Numbered from the stretch's first letter, positions 53,484 through 63,085 are shown. The stretch is DNA of 64,000 nt from Clostridia bacterium (GCA_017416855.1 JAFQAZ010000018.1:1-64000), one strand, 5' to 3'. Numbers and translations are program-made. The notes: a model not told the origin generated them from the letters alone.

Positions 53484-55070
53484 ATGCCGACTGAGAGTAT
53501 TTTTACTACCATATTAAGAAGAGTGCTGTGGACAACCCTGGTGCCGCTGGGGTTTTTAATTCTGGTTATATCATTTTCGATATGTTACTTTGTGAAAAAT
53601 GATGAGAATGTAAGAGTAGAAAAAGAAACGGAACAGTATGTTTTGATTGCAAAAGAGAGGATTGACGAGTCTTTATCTGTTGTTGAATCTATTCAGAGCT
53701 ATTCATATATTTTAAATAATCTTCAAAATCAATTCGAAAACGCCTATGAAGTTTTTGATTTTGTTAGTCAAACAAATACTTATATGGATAATATAACGGG
53801 GACATTGGACGATGCTACTATTACAATTTATTATACAAATGATTCTTTATATGATAGCAAATACTTTTCATCGAGCAAGGAATTTGAACAATATGAAGAG
53901 ATTTTAGAAAAAATTAATGTTGAAGAGAAAAATTTTATCTGGGAAAATGGGCTGCACGAAGATAAAGAGGGCAATAAGCAGGTAGTTTTTTACAAAAAAT
54001 TTCCCTTATCTTCCTGTGATGTTTTAGAATGTGTTATCAACTTACCTCAAACAAGCGACGATATACATATTTTGGATGCGAATGATGTGATTTCAAATGA
54101 AGAACAGTATATTGTCAGAAGCATAAACGAGAATATTAAAGCATGCGGGATTATTAATCATCAAGAGCTGTATTTTAAATATATGATTATTGTAATCTTA
54201 GCGTTAGTGTGCATGCTCGCCTTGTTTATTCTCATTTATTTTGTAGCTTTTCGTGTTTTAAAAAAGACGACCTATAACATTACTAATTTTATTGAGCATT
54301 TAGACGTAAACAGTTTAAGCGAACTGGATGTAATTGCAAAAGAGCAGGAGAATATTGTTTCTAAGGAATTATTTACTGTGAGCAAAACGATTTCGATGTT
54401 GTGTGATGAGGTTAAAAACATTGAAAATGTGAAGAAAAACATTGAAATAGAGTTAGAGCAAAGAAAAATCAGCTATCATACAGTTTATAATGCACTTTCG
54501 GCAATTAGAATCAAGTCGTACGAAAATGGAGAAAAAGAAATTACAGAAATTGTAGACGGTTTGGTGGAATACTACAGAATGGTTTTAAACAAGGGTGAAA
54601 ATATGACCTTTCTGAGTGATGAAATTTTAATGCTGGAAAAGTATGCTCTTGTGAGTAGCCTATCAAATTATGAAGCGTATAACTTTAGTGCAGAAATACC
54701 CTTTGACCTGAAGTTTTGTCGTATTCCTCATATGATTATATTACCGTTTATAGAAAATTCGATCAATCACGGCCTTTCAGGTGTTGATTATGAGGGTGTC
54801 ATTACGGTAAGGTGTCAAAAAGACAAAGAATATCTGCAAATTAAAGTTAGTGATAATGGTGTGGGAATTCCCGACGAAAAACTTGAAAAATTAAATAATA
54901 TTGAACTTTTTAGTATAGGATACGGCATTAAAAATGTGCATGCAAGGTTAAAGCTTTTATATGGTGAAGACAGCACCATTGTTTTTGAAAGTCAGGAAGG
55001 GAAGGGAACAACCGTTACCATTCGTTTTCGCGCTTTTGACGGAACCCAAGACCAAATGGACATAGAGTAA
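53484..55070 (+). CDS. Sensor histidine kinase, YesM-like
   Basis: 528 residues. Two membrane helices (about 12-34 and 230-255) enclose an extracellular sensor region. The kinase part has phospho-accepting His332 in ISYHTVYNALSAI; the usual PHF is YHT. The ATPase domain follows, with FIENSINHG as N box, SDNGVGIP and YGIKNVHARL. Paired with the YesN-like regulator. Expected to sense an extracellular sugar or cell-wall signal. The altered H box is unusual but the His is kept. Confidence 0.92.
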   Translation: MPTESIFTTILRRVLWTTLVPLGFLILVISFSICYFVKNDENVRVEKETEQYVLIAKERIDESLSVVESIQSYSYILNNLQNQFENAYEVFDFVSQTNTYMDNITGTLDDATITIYYTNDSLYDSKYFSSSKEFEQYEEILEKINVEEKNFIWENGLHEDKEGNKQVVFYKKFPLSSCDVLECVINLPQTSDDIHILDANDVISNEEQYIVRSINENIKACGIINHQELYFKYMIIVILALVCMLALFILIYFVAFRVLKKTTYNITNFIEHLDVNSLSELDVIAKEQENIVSKELFTVSKTISMLCDEVKNIENVKKNIEIELEQRKISYHTVYNALSAIRIKSYENGEKEITEIVDGLVEYYRMVLNKGENMTFLSDEILMLEKYALVSSLSNYEAYNFSAEIPFDLKFCRIPHMIILPFIENSINHGLSGVDYEGVITVRCQKDKEYLQIKVSDNGVGIPDEKLEKLNNIELFSIGYGIKNVHARLKLLYGEDSTIVFESQEGKGTTVTIRFRAFDGTQDQMDIE

Positions 55071-55119
55071 ACATTATAATGATTGTATTCAATGAGCAGA
55101 AAAAAGGAGAGAAAAAATT

Positions 55120-56178
55120 ATGAAAGACTTAACAAATGTTGATAAGAACTTTAAACTTAAGACGGAGATTGATAAAAAAGATATTGTTTTTTATGATACA
55201 TTAAATCCACCTTTTGAGATTAACGGTCTTATTTATGAAAATGGAAAATTTCGTAGAATGCCTGAAGAAGCAGCTAAGTCCGTTACTGAAAGTGTGCACA
55301 TTCTTCATGCGCACACAGCGGGCGGAAGAGTCCGTTTTAAGACGAATAGCCCTTATATAGCCATTAATGCAGAAATGGGCTATCTTCACAAAATGTCACG
55401 TTTTGCTATGACAGGCTCCTTAGGGTTTGATATGTACATAAAATATGGCGATGAGGAAAGATATTGCAAAACCTTTATACCGCCTTTTGCTATTGTTGAC
55501 GGTTATACAAGCATAATTGAACTGGAAACAAAAGAAGATCGCGAGATTACCATTAATTTTCCTTTATATAGTGAAGTCTGTAAATTATATATAGGCGTTT
55601 CTGAAGATGCATATATTGATGCTCCAAGCAAATTGACAATCAGCAAACCGATTGTTTTTTACGGTTCTTCCATCACCCAGGGGTGCAGCGCATCAAGACC
55701 GGGTTGCAGTTATGAAAGTATTATCGCCAGAAGATTTAACTGTGATTATATTAATCTTGGCTTTTCAGGCAGTGCAGGTGCAGAAAAAGAAATTGCTGAC
55801 TATATTAAAAAACTGGACATGTCAATGTTTGTGTATGATTATGACCATAACGCACCCTCCGTACAGTTTTTGATTGATACCCATGAGAGAATGTTTAACA
55901 TTATTCGCGAAGAAAACCCGGATTTACCCATCGTTATGATGTCAAGACCTAAAATATATCTTAATCAGACGGAAAAGGAAAGACGTGAAGTTATCAGAAC
56001 GACTTATGAAAAAGCGATTGCTAATGGTGATAAAAATGTCTATTTTATACCGGGCAATGAGCTTATGAAATATACAGACAATGGGGGAACGGTGGATAAT
56101 GATCATCCTAATGATTTAGGCTTTGCTTCGATGGCAAAGGTTTTAGGGGATACAATAGAAACAATCTTACATAAGTAA
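55120..56178 (+). CDS. Two-domain SGNH esterase
   Basis: 352 residues. N-terminal beta-sandwich (about 1-170), then an SGNH domain with Ser184 in YGSSITQGCSASRPG, GFSGSAG, DYDHNAPS and the closing DNDHPND. This layout is that of carbohydrate acetyl-esterase-like proteins (SGNH_hydro_2 type). No signal peptide. It probably removes O-acyl groups from imported sugars. Ribosome site AAAGGAGAG. Confidence 0.87.
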   Translation: MKDLTNVDKNFKLKTEIDKKDIVFYDTLNPPFEINGLIYENGKFRRMPEEAAKSVTESVHILHAHTAGGRVRFKTNSPYIAINAEMGYLHKMSRFAMTGSLGFDMYIKYGDEERYCKTFIPPFAIVDGYTSIIELETKEDREITINFPLYSEVCKLYIGVSEDAYIDAPSKLTISKPIVFYGSSITQGCSASRPGCSYESIIARRFNCDYINLGFSGSAGAEKEIADYIKKLDMSMFVYDYDHNAPSVQFLIDTHERMFNIIREENPDLPIVMMSRPKIYLNQTEKERREVIRTTYEKAIANGDKNVYFIPGNELMKYTDNGGTVDNDHPNDLGFASMAKVLGDTIETILHK

Positions 56179-56197
56179 GTTTTAGGGGATGTTTTAA

Positions 56198-58228
56198 ATG
56201 GAGTTTAACGCAAAGTGGATTACCACAGAGGATTTTGCGGATTTGGTTCCCATCAATATGTTTCATAAAGAAAATGATGAAGTAAAATTACCGGAAAGTC
56301 CTTTTCAAAATTATCACATTCACTTTCGCAAAAGGTTCACGCTGCAGAATACAGACAATGTATTTATGAATATTTCTGCCGATGACAACTATAAATTATA
56401 TGTAAATGGTGTTTTTGTATGCCAAGGCCCTGCTCCTGCTTATCCGGAATGCTATAACTACAACAGAATTGATTTGTCTGAGTATTTAAAAGCCGGAGAC
56501 AATGTGATAGCCGTTCACGTGCACTATCAGGGCGTTGTTAACAGAGTTTGCTTCAGCGGTGATAACAGACAGGGTATGATTGCAGATGTTTATCAGAACA
56601 ATGAGTTTATTTTTGGAACAGATGAAAGCTGGCTTTATTCACAAGCAATGGAGTTTAGCGGAGAACTAACGGGATATGAAACATTGTTTCTGGAGAATAT
56701 AGATTTCAACCTTGAAGAAAAAGGCTGGACAACGCTTGATTTTAATGATAGCGGATATAAAAAAGCAGTAATAAAACAAGATGCAGACTATTGTTTTAAA
56801 GACGAACCTGCCAAAACTGTTGATGTTTATAAAAAACTTCCTGTTCGGGTAATAAAATTTGACAAGGGCAAGTATTTTATCGATTTCGGAGAAGAAATTA
56901 CAGGACAGTTCTGTATGAGTGCAAAGGGTTTAAAGGGACAAACTGTTCGCATTATGTGTGGAGAGGAAGCAGAAGAAAACGACCCATTACTCGCAAAATA
57001 TGATATGCTTTGTAACTGTCGTTATGATGAAACCTGTATTTTGTCAGGTGAGCAGGACGAATTTAATTTTTATGATTATAAGGCGTTCCGATATGTAAAT
57101 GTATTTACCGACGAAGACAATTTAAACGAAAAAACCTTTTGCGCCATAGTCAGACATCATCCTTTTGAGGAAAAATACAGTTTAGAAACAGATATACCGT
57201 ACCTTAAAGATATATGGAGGATATGCTCTAACGGCGTGAAATATGGAGCGCAGGAAGCCATTCTTGATTGCCCGACACGTGAAAAAGGTTTGTATTTAGG
57301 AGACTTTACTGTCAGCGGGCTTACGCGTTTATATTTAACTGAAGACGCAGAATATTATAGAAAAATTCTGTATGATTTTGCAGCAACAACCAGAGTGTGC
57401 CCTGGGCTTTTGGCCGTTGCAAATTGTAGTTTTATGCAGGAAATTGCTGATTGTTCCCTGCAATATCCTATGCAGATATTAAACTATTACAAAATTACTA
57501 AGGATAAAGCTACAGTTATAGACTTATATCCTACGGTATGCGGAATTTTAGAATATTTCAAGCAGTATGAACGCGCTGATGGACTGTTGGAAAATGTACA
57601 TGAAAAGAACAACATTGTCGATTGGCCAGCCAATTTAAGAGATGATTATGATGCTCATATTGCATTAAAAACATATGGAATTGACTGCCACAATGTTTTA
57701 AATGCATTTTATATTGGTGCCTTGCAGATTGTTAATGAATTGCGCGAAATTATTGGAATAAGTGAAAGAATAGATGTAGAACGGAAAAAGAATGCATTTA
57801 TAAAAGCTTTTTATAACCAAAAAACAAAGCTGTTTTGCGATACGGAAAAATTAACGCACAGTGCCCTTCATTCTAATGCATTACCATTATACTTCGGCAT
57901 TGCTAATGAAGATATGCATGAAGAAATCAAAAAGTTTATTATGGAAAAAGGTTTGTCCTGCGGCGTTCAATTCGCATTTTTTGTTTTAAAAGGATTGGGA
58001 AGAATAGGCGCATACGAAGAGGAATTGGCATTACTTGTCAATGAAACAGAACATTCCTGGGTGAATATGCTTAAAGAAGGGGCAACTACCTGCTTTGAGG
58101 CCTGGGGAAAACCACAAAAATGGAACACCAGTCTCTGCCATCCATGGGCTAGTGCACCGATAATTATTCTTTTTGAAGACTTAAACAATAAATTTGGAAT
58201 AACAATTAAAGTCAATACTCAAAAATAA
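56198..58228 (+). CDS. GH78-type alpha-L-rhamnosidase
   Basis: 676 residues. N-terminal sandwich domains (about 1-310) with DDNYKLYVNG, then an (alpha/alpha)6 barrel from about 340 with the family block EAILDCPTREKGLYLGDF and the late TTCFEAWGK and CHPWASAP motifs. No signal peptide. Removes terminal L-rhamnose. Somewhat shorter than many GH78 proteins (800-1000 residues), lacking extra N-terminal modules. Starts 20 bases after the esterase gene. Confidence 0.85.
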   Translation: MEFNAKWITTEDFADLVPINMFHKENDEVKLPESPFQNYHIHFRKRFTLQNTDNVFMNISADDNYKLYVNGVFVCQGPAPAYPECYNYNRIDLSEYLKAGDNVIAVHVHYQGVVNRVCFSGDNRQGMIADVYQNNEFIFGTDESWLYSQAMEFSGELTGYETLFLENIDFNLEEKGWTTLDFNDSGYKKAVIKQDADYCFKDEPAKTVDVYKKLPVRVIKFDKGKYFIDFGEEITGQFCMSAKGLKGQTVRIMCGEEAEENDPLLAKYDMLCNCRYDETCILSGEQDEFNFYDYKAFRYVNVFTDEDNLNEKTFCAIVRHHPFEEKYSLETDIPYLKDIWRICSNGVKYGAQEAILDCPTREKGLYLGDFTVSGLTRLYLTEDAEYYRKILYDFAATTRVCPGLLAVANCSFMQEIADCSLQYPMQILNYYKITKDKATVIDLYPTVCGILEYFKQYERADGLLENVHEKNNIVDWPANLRDDYDAHIALKTYGIDCHNVLNAFYIGALQIVNELREIIGISERIDVERKKNAFIKAFYNQKTKLFCDTEKLTHSALHSNALPLYFGIANEDMHEEIKKFIMEKGLSCGVQFAFFVLKGLGRIGAYEEELALLVNETEHSWVNMLKEGATTCFEAWGKPQKWNTSLCHPWASAPIIILFEDLNNKFGITIKVNTQK

Positions 58229-58267
58229 AAACGGACATAAAATATTTCAATGAAAGGACATGAGGTC

Positions 58268-59035
58268 ATGGTTAAAAGTTTACTAAAAGATAAATTAGCC
58301 GTAGAAATTTATGAAACACGCGATGAAATGGGAAAAGCAGCGGCGGAGGATATTGCAGATGCCATTCATGCTTTGTTTCAGGAGAAAGACGAAATCAATA
58401 TGATTTTTGCAGCGGCACCATCACAAAACGATGTGCTTTTTCATCTGTGTGAGCGTGATGACATCGCTTGGGAAAGAATTAATGCGTTTCATATGGATGA
58501 GTACATTGGCCTTCCCAAGGCAGCGCCTCAGGGTTTTGCAAACTTTTTAATTGATAAGATTTTCTCAAAGAAGCCTTTTAAATCTGTGAATTTAATTGAT
58601 TCAACCGCCCAGGACCCGGATGCAGAAAGTAAAAGATATTCCAAGCTTTTACAACAGCATCCTACCGATATTGTGGTTCTCGGTATCGGTGAAAATGGCC
58701 ATATTGCTTTTAATGACCCGCACGTGGCAGATTTTAATGATGCTAAAATGGTCAAACCAGTTGAACTTGATGAAACCTGCAGACAGCAACAAGTCAACGA
58801 TGGTTGTTTTGCATCCCTTGAGCAGGTTCCAAAATACGCAATGACTCTGACGGTGCCAACAATGTTTGCGGCAAAATACCTTTTCTGTGTTGTGCCTTGT
58901 ACAACCAAGGCAAATGCCGTGCGTAATACAGTAGAGGGTGAAATCAGCGAAAAATGTCCTGCAACCATTTTAAGAAAGCACAGCGCTGCAAAATTGTATT
59001 GCGATAGCGATAGTGCTTCACTTCTTGAGATATAA
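58268..59035 (+). CDS. nagB: Glucosamine-6-phosphate deaminase
   Basis: Converts glucosamine-6-P to fructose-6-P and ammonia. 255 residues from ATG 58268 (frame open from 58250; AAAGGA upstream). FHMDEYIGL with Asp77 and GIGENGHIAFNDP are canonical active-site motifs. It links amino-sugar release to glycolysis. A canonical NagA survives only as a C-terminal fragment at 61321-61542, so substrate must come from the two NagA paralogues in the minus operon or from elsewhere. Confidence 0.93.
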   Translation: MVKSLLKDKLAVEIYETRDEMGKAAAEDIADAIHALFQEKDEINMIFAAAPSQNDVLFHLCERDDIAWERINAFHMDEYIGLPKAAPQGFANFLIDKIFSKKPFKSVNLIDSTAQDPDAESKRYSKLLQQHPTDIVVLGIGENGHIAFNDPHVADFNDAKMVKPVELDETCRQQQVNDGCFASLEQVPKYAMTLTVPTMFAAKYLFCVVPCTTKANAVRNTVEGEISEKCPATILRKHSAAKLYCDSDSASLLEI

Positions 59036-59083
59036 GAATGATTACAAGGATAAAAAACGGAGTTTGGGTACTCTCGGAGAGAC

Positions 59084-59436
59084 CCCCCAAATGGTTTTGT
59101 AACCGGCATCAGATGCATTAAAATGGAGCTAGGGGAGCCGGATGAAAGGGGCAGATGCCGACCTGTGGCAATTCCCGGTTCTGAATTTGAACTTGGGGTA
59201 GATACGGTTGTTATGTCTATTGGTACATCACCCACCCCCCCTGATTAAGGATACCACCGATGGCCTTTTGGTGAATAGCCGTGGTGGCATCATTGTCAAT
59301 GAAGATGGTTTAACATCCCGCCATGGTGTGTATGCCAGCGGGGATGCTGTTACCGGTGCTGCAACAGTTATTTCGGCTATGGGTGCCGGAAAAAAATTCG
59401 ACAAAGGCCATTGACGAATATTTAAAGAATAAGTAA
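59084..59436 (+). pseudogene. C-terminal fragment of glutamate synthase small subunit-like FAD protein
   Basis: Read across frames it gives the end of a GltD/NfnB-type flavoprotein: GFVTGIRCIKMELGEPD, VVMSIGTSP and the FAD-binding GVYASGDAVTGAATV. One extra C in the run near 59235 and one extra T near 59399 break the frame, and the N-terminal two thirds are absent. Remains of a lost gene. The gap after nagB holds only this. Confidence 0.75.
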
Positions 59437-59468
59437 TACGTAAGTAAAATGAGTAAAGAGAGATTGTT

Positions 59469-60251
59469 ATGGAATGTGTAACCAAAATGAATGAACAAAT
59501 TACCCGTATAGTAATTCCTTATAAGGATATCTATACAACTGTTTTTGTTGTACAAACTGAAGAAGGGGTTTTGCTTTTTGATGCAGCCGGCTCCGATTGG
59601 GATATTGAAACCTATGTTTTGCCATATCTTAATGAGATTGGGATTGAGGCAGACGGTGTTAAATTTGTGTTTATATCACACAATCACAGTGACCACGCCG
59701 GGGGCATTTCTGCTTACCTTAAAGCATTTCCGAATATTTGCATTATCACCCGAAACCCAGGTTTAAAAGAAGCATATCAGAATAAAGCGGTGTTCATGCC
59801 GGAAGGTAGCGAGGTTGTTTTAGGTGATTTGAAAATTATTTCCATTCCCGGGCATACAAAAGACAGTGCCGGTATATATGATATGCGGACAAAGACGCTA
59901 ATCACAGGAGATTGCCTTCAGCTCTACGGTATTTTTGGTTCCGGCAAATGGGCTGCCAACATTAGCGTTCCCAAAGAACATTTTGATGCGATTGATGAGC
60001 TGAAAGCAATGGATATTGAAGAACTGTTAATGGCTCACGATTATCAGCCATTAGGGTATCGCTGTGTTGGAAAGCAAGCAGTTTCAGATGCGCTGGAGGC
60101 CTGCATTAAGCCTTTGGATGAGGTGAAAGAGTTGATACTTTCTCATCCTGAATGTAATGACGAGGAGATTGCAGCTATTTATAATAGTCCAAATAGACCA
60201 ACCCTGGGTGCCCATGTTGTGACTGCGCTCAGAAGTTTAATGGTGGGTTAA
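59469..60251 (+). CDS. Metallo-beta-lactamase-fold hydrolase 2
   Basis: 260 residues with SHNHSDHAGG near residue 75, ISIPGHTKDS, LITGDCLQLYG and MAHDYQPL supplying the zinc ligands. No signal peptide. Role unknown; lactone or thioester hydrolysis likely. Intact although both neighbours are broken. An ATG at 59487 would also serve. It resembles the first gene of the minus operon only in fold. Confidence 0.85.
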   Translation: MECVTKMNEQITRIVIPYKDIYTTVFVVQTEEGVLLFDAAGSDWDIETYVLPYLNEIGIEADGVKFVFISHNHSDHAGGISAYLKAFPNICIITRNPGLKEAYQNKAVFMPEGSEVVLGDLKIISIPGHTKDSAGIYDMRTKTLITGDCLQLYGIFGSGKWAANISVPKEHFDAIDELKAMDIEELLMAHDYQPLGYRCVGKQAVSDALEACIKPLDEVKELILSHPECNDEEIAAIYNSPNRPTLGAHVVTALRSLMVG

Positions 60252-60256
60252 TCGTT

Positions 60257-61320
60257 ATGAATTTTAATAATTTAAAAGAGTTTATGAACCACCTGACAGA
60301 ATGGAGAATGCCGGGAAACACGATTTCTGTCTGGTTGAATAATGAAGAAGTTTTTCGGTATCAATCCGGCTATCTGGATGTGGAAAATAAAATTAAGATG
60401 ACAGACGACTGTCTGCTTAATATTTATTCCGCTCTAAGGTCGCTACGGTTGTGGCCAGCTTGCAACTGCTTGAGAAGGGTAAGTTTCTTTTGGATACGCT
60501 GGTGTATGATTTCATTCCGGAATATAGAGAAATGTACATAAAAGATGCAGAAGGTAACCTGAAACAAGCCAAAACACCCATCACACTGCGACACCTTTTT
60601 ACCATGACGCCGGTATGACTTACGATATTCCCGATGAACTGCTTGCGGAGGCAGGGCGTAAAACAAACGGTTTATATAATACCTTGGACGTTGTAAAATT
60701 GATGTCGAAAATGCCCCTTTCCTTTGAGCCGGGAACATATTGGCAGTATAGCTTCTGCCATGATGTGCTGGCGGCAGTCATTGAAGTGATTGCCGGTAAA
60801 AAGTGCAGAGATTATGTGAAAGAGAACATTTTTGATCCGTTAGGGATGCAGGAATCCTATTTTCACGCGCAAGGGGATGTAGCAAAGAGAATGGCACCCC
60901 TGTATGATTTTGTGGCAGATGAAGCTATAGTTGATAATAAGCGCCAAGATGGGGGCTATACCCAGTCTGTGGATATGTCAAAGTTTGGCGGCCATCTGGA
61001 ACGGCGGCCAATTTAAAAACGGCTGGAGTTCAGCGATGAATATGATAGCGGTGGCGCCGGTATCATTACCTCCGTTTCCGATTATGCAAAATTCGTCAAT
61101 GCTCTAGCTAACGAAGGTGTAGGTGCCAATGGTCAGCGGATTCTTTCTTCTGCAGGGGTCTCTTTATTAAAACAAAATCAGTTAAATGAAGAACAACGTA
61201 AGACTTTCTCCTGGGCGCAGCTTGTCGGCTATGGCTATGGTCTTGGTGTACGGACGATGATGGATCCGGCTCGAGGCGGCTCTTTGAGCATCATTGGTGA
61301 ATTTGGCTGGGGTGGCCAAG
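60257..61320 (+). pseudogene. Broken serine hydrolase (paralogue of 5098-6279)
   Basis: Reading across frames reproduces the whole hydrolase up to GEFGWGG, with SxxK, YSFCHDV and GYGYGLGVRTM. Single-base losses disrupt it near 60431 (in the SxxK region), 60606, 60994 and 61022. All are small deletions in or beside short runs of one base. The end is replaced by a NagA C-terminal fragment at about 61313. Inactive as read, unless the frameshifts are sequencing errors. Confidence 0.85.
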
Positions 61321-61542
61321 CTTTTGGATAAAAGTGCATTTGCCGGTAGCGTTGCAACCGCAGACCGATTGGTACGCACTGTGGTCAAAGAAACTGATGT
61401 TTCATTATGTGATGCGGTAAAAATGATGACCGTAAATCCTGCAAAACTCCTGAATTTTAGAGAAAAAGGAAAGCTTGCAGAGGGTTTTGATGCAGACATA
61501 TTGTTTTTTGATGAAAACATAAATGTTAAAAAAATTTTGTAA
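61321..61542 (+). pseudogene. C-terminal fragment of canonical nagA
   Basis: Residues resembling the end of NagA: AKLLDKSAFAGSVATADR, then MMTVNPAKLLNF and DADILFFDENINVKK. Frame open from 61294, but the upstream part belongs to the serine hydrolase. The join lies in GGTGGCC, a sequence fitting both genes, consistent with a deletion through short homology. The N-terminal three quarters including the metal site are gone. Confidence 0.75.
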
Positions 61543-61705
61543 AGGGAGAGGAGATAGCTTTATGAAAATGACATTACCTTTTGAGATGATTTAACGGATC
61601 AAGTGGTTGTAATTCCCGTTGATGGCAGTTTTTTGGCGTATAGCGGGGTATAAGGTGCTGTTAGATTCTTAATATCGTAATTACTAAGAAAAGAGATGAT
61701 ATTAA
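61543..61705 (+). other. Gene debris between nagA fragment and oxidoreductase
   Basis: A ribosome site (GGGAGAGGAGA) and ATG at about 61562 lead into MKMTLPFE and then a stop; in another frame DDLTDQVVVIPVDGS continues for some 20 codons. It looks like the start of a further lost gene. Family not recognised. Confidence 0.35.
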
Positions 61706-62722
61706 ATGAAATCGTGTATCGTGGGGTATGGTTCTATTGGACCTATTCATGCAAATGCTGTGAAGATGTCAGAATTTGGAGAAATTGAAGCGATATGTGA
61801 CGTTAGAAATTCGCGAGCTGACCAAGGAGCTGTACAAATGGGTTGCCGTGCTATTTATAGTTTTGAAGATGTGCTAAAAGATCCATGTATTGATGTAGTT
61901 CACATTTGCACACCGCATAATTTGCATGTAGAAATGGCTTGTCAGGCTCTTGCTGCGGGCAAACATGTTGTTTTGGAAAAGCCTGTAGCTATCACGCAAA
62001 ACGAATTACAAAAATTAATAGATGCTGATAGAAAATCAAAAGCTGAACTTTGTGTTTCGTTACAAAACCGGACCAATATATGTGTTCGCAAAATGCAGGA
62101 AATTATTAAAAGTGATAGTAGTATTGGTAAACTTATAGGAGTATCCGGTTTTTTGGTCTGGAATCGTGACGCTACATATTATAATCAAGATGCTTGGCGA
62201 GGTAATTGGAAAACAGAAGGCGGAAGCCTTTTGTGTAATCAAGCAGTACATATCATTGATCTTATGCATGTTTTTGCAGGAAATGCAAAGCGACTCAGAA
62301 GCTCTATCTCTACAAAAGCTATGGATGGAATTATTGAGACCGAGGATACAGCAGATGTTTTAATAGAGTTTGAAAATGGAGTGCGAGGGATCTTTTTTGG
62401 TACAAATGCGTATGTAACATCTAATCCAAATGTTTTAGAACTGGATTTTGAAAATGTGCGTTTTCGTTATGCTGATCAAGCGTTATATAGAATTGAAGAA
62501 GGTGCTCCTGCCACAGTTGTTGCAACTGATGTTGCTCCTCAAATTGGTAAAAATGTTTGGGGTAATGGTCATCTTTCTGCCATTGAGCAATTTTATCGAC
62601 ATCTCATTTTAGGTAGCGAGAATTACTTAACGTTAGAATCGGCTTTACCCTCAGCCAAAAGCATACTGGCAATGTATGAAAGCGGTAAGTCAGGTGGCGA
62701 ATGGGTCGAGGTTGATAAATAA
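61706..62722 (+). CDS. Gfo/Idh/MocA-family oxidoreductase 3
   Basis: 338 residues. Nucleotide loop GYGSIGPIHANAV, EKPVAIT motif and NQAVHIIDLMHVF with the active-site His. The glycine motif is intact. Third member of the family in the window, and the only full gene between debris on both sides, hinting at selection for its function or recent arrival. Ribosome site AAGAGATGAT, start 61706. Confidence 0.88.
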   Translation: MKSCIVGYGSIGPIHANAVKMSEFGEIEAICDVRNSRADQGAVQMGCRAIYSFEDVLKDPCIDVVHICTPHNLHVEMACQALAAGKHVVLEKPVAITQNELQKLIDADRKSKAELCVSLQNRTNICVRKMQEIIKSDSSIGKLIGVSGFLVWNRDATYYNQDAWRGNWKTEGGSLLCNQAVHIIDLMHVFAGNAKRLRSSISTKAMDGIIETEDTADVLIEFENGVRGIFFGTNAYVTSNPNVLELDFENVRFRYADQALYRIEEGAPATVVATDVAPQIGKNVWGNGHLSAIEQFYRHLILGSENYLTLESALPSAKSILAMYESGKSGGEWVEVDK

Positions 62723-62767
62723 AATTGCGGTTTTATTAGAATTAAAGCAATCAATATTCTTTTTTTA

Positions 62768-62787
62768 CATATAACGAGAGTTATATG
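62768..62787. other. Small perfect hairpin with GAGA tetraloop
   Basis: CATATAAC (62768-62775), GAGA, GTTATATG (62780-62787). A GNRA-type loop on an 8-base stem, after oxidoreductase 3. No T run follows on the plus strand, so termination is doubtful. Confidence 0.4.
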
Positions 62788-62829
62788 ATGCTGGAAGAAG
62801 TAGGAAGTGAACTTAATATTACAGAGAAA

Positions 62830-63057
62830 AAAGCTTGTCTCATTTAAAAAATGTTAACAGAGAATTATTCTAATTTTGATAACGATAAAAACCAAGCCAT
62901 TTTGTTTGGCGGAACAGGGAATAAACCTCGCAATACGGATGTGAATGTTGGTCTTATTTACGGCGATTATTTCTATATGGAGGAGATTAGCCGTTTAAAA
63001 GGCAAAAAGGATATTTATTGGTATAGCGGAGAATGGAAAATAAAAATGCTGCAGTAA
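62830..63057 (+). pseudogene. C-terminal fragment of a second GH88 gene
   Basis: From LTENYSNFDNDKNQ to KGKKDIYWYS it matches the last 58 residues of the GH88 protein encoded at 9391-10515, with about 80% identical bases by eye. Upstream, a one-base gain in an A run and a T-to-A change to TAA spoil the preceding coding sequence. The remaining gene is absent. The fragment ends at a terminator, as the intact gene does. Confidence 0.85.
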
Positions 63058-63080
63058 AAGTAATCGTTTTACTGCAGCAT
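63046..63080. terminator. Bidirectional terminator
   Basis: ATGCTGCAGTAAAA (63046-63059) pairs perfectly with TTTTACTGCAGCAT (63067-63080), loop of 7, T-rich on both outer sides. Serves the plus-strand debris/oxidoreductase unit and the minus-strand gene at 63086. Confidence 0.85.
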
Positions 63081-63085
63081 TATTT

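Noticed and set aside
58528-59235. 235-residue reading frame on the minus strand over nagB and the gltD relic
   Set aside because: It runs antisense to nagB, whose motifs are certain, has no ribosome site and reads as a low-complexity Ser-rich product.
62768-62787. Terminator after oxidoreductase 3
   Set aside because: The hairpin is perfect but no T run follows on the plus strand; the terminator at 63046-63080 is a better stop.
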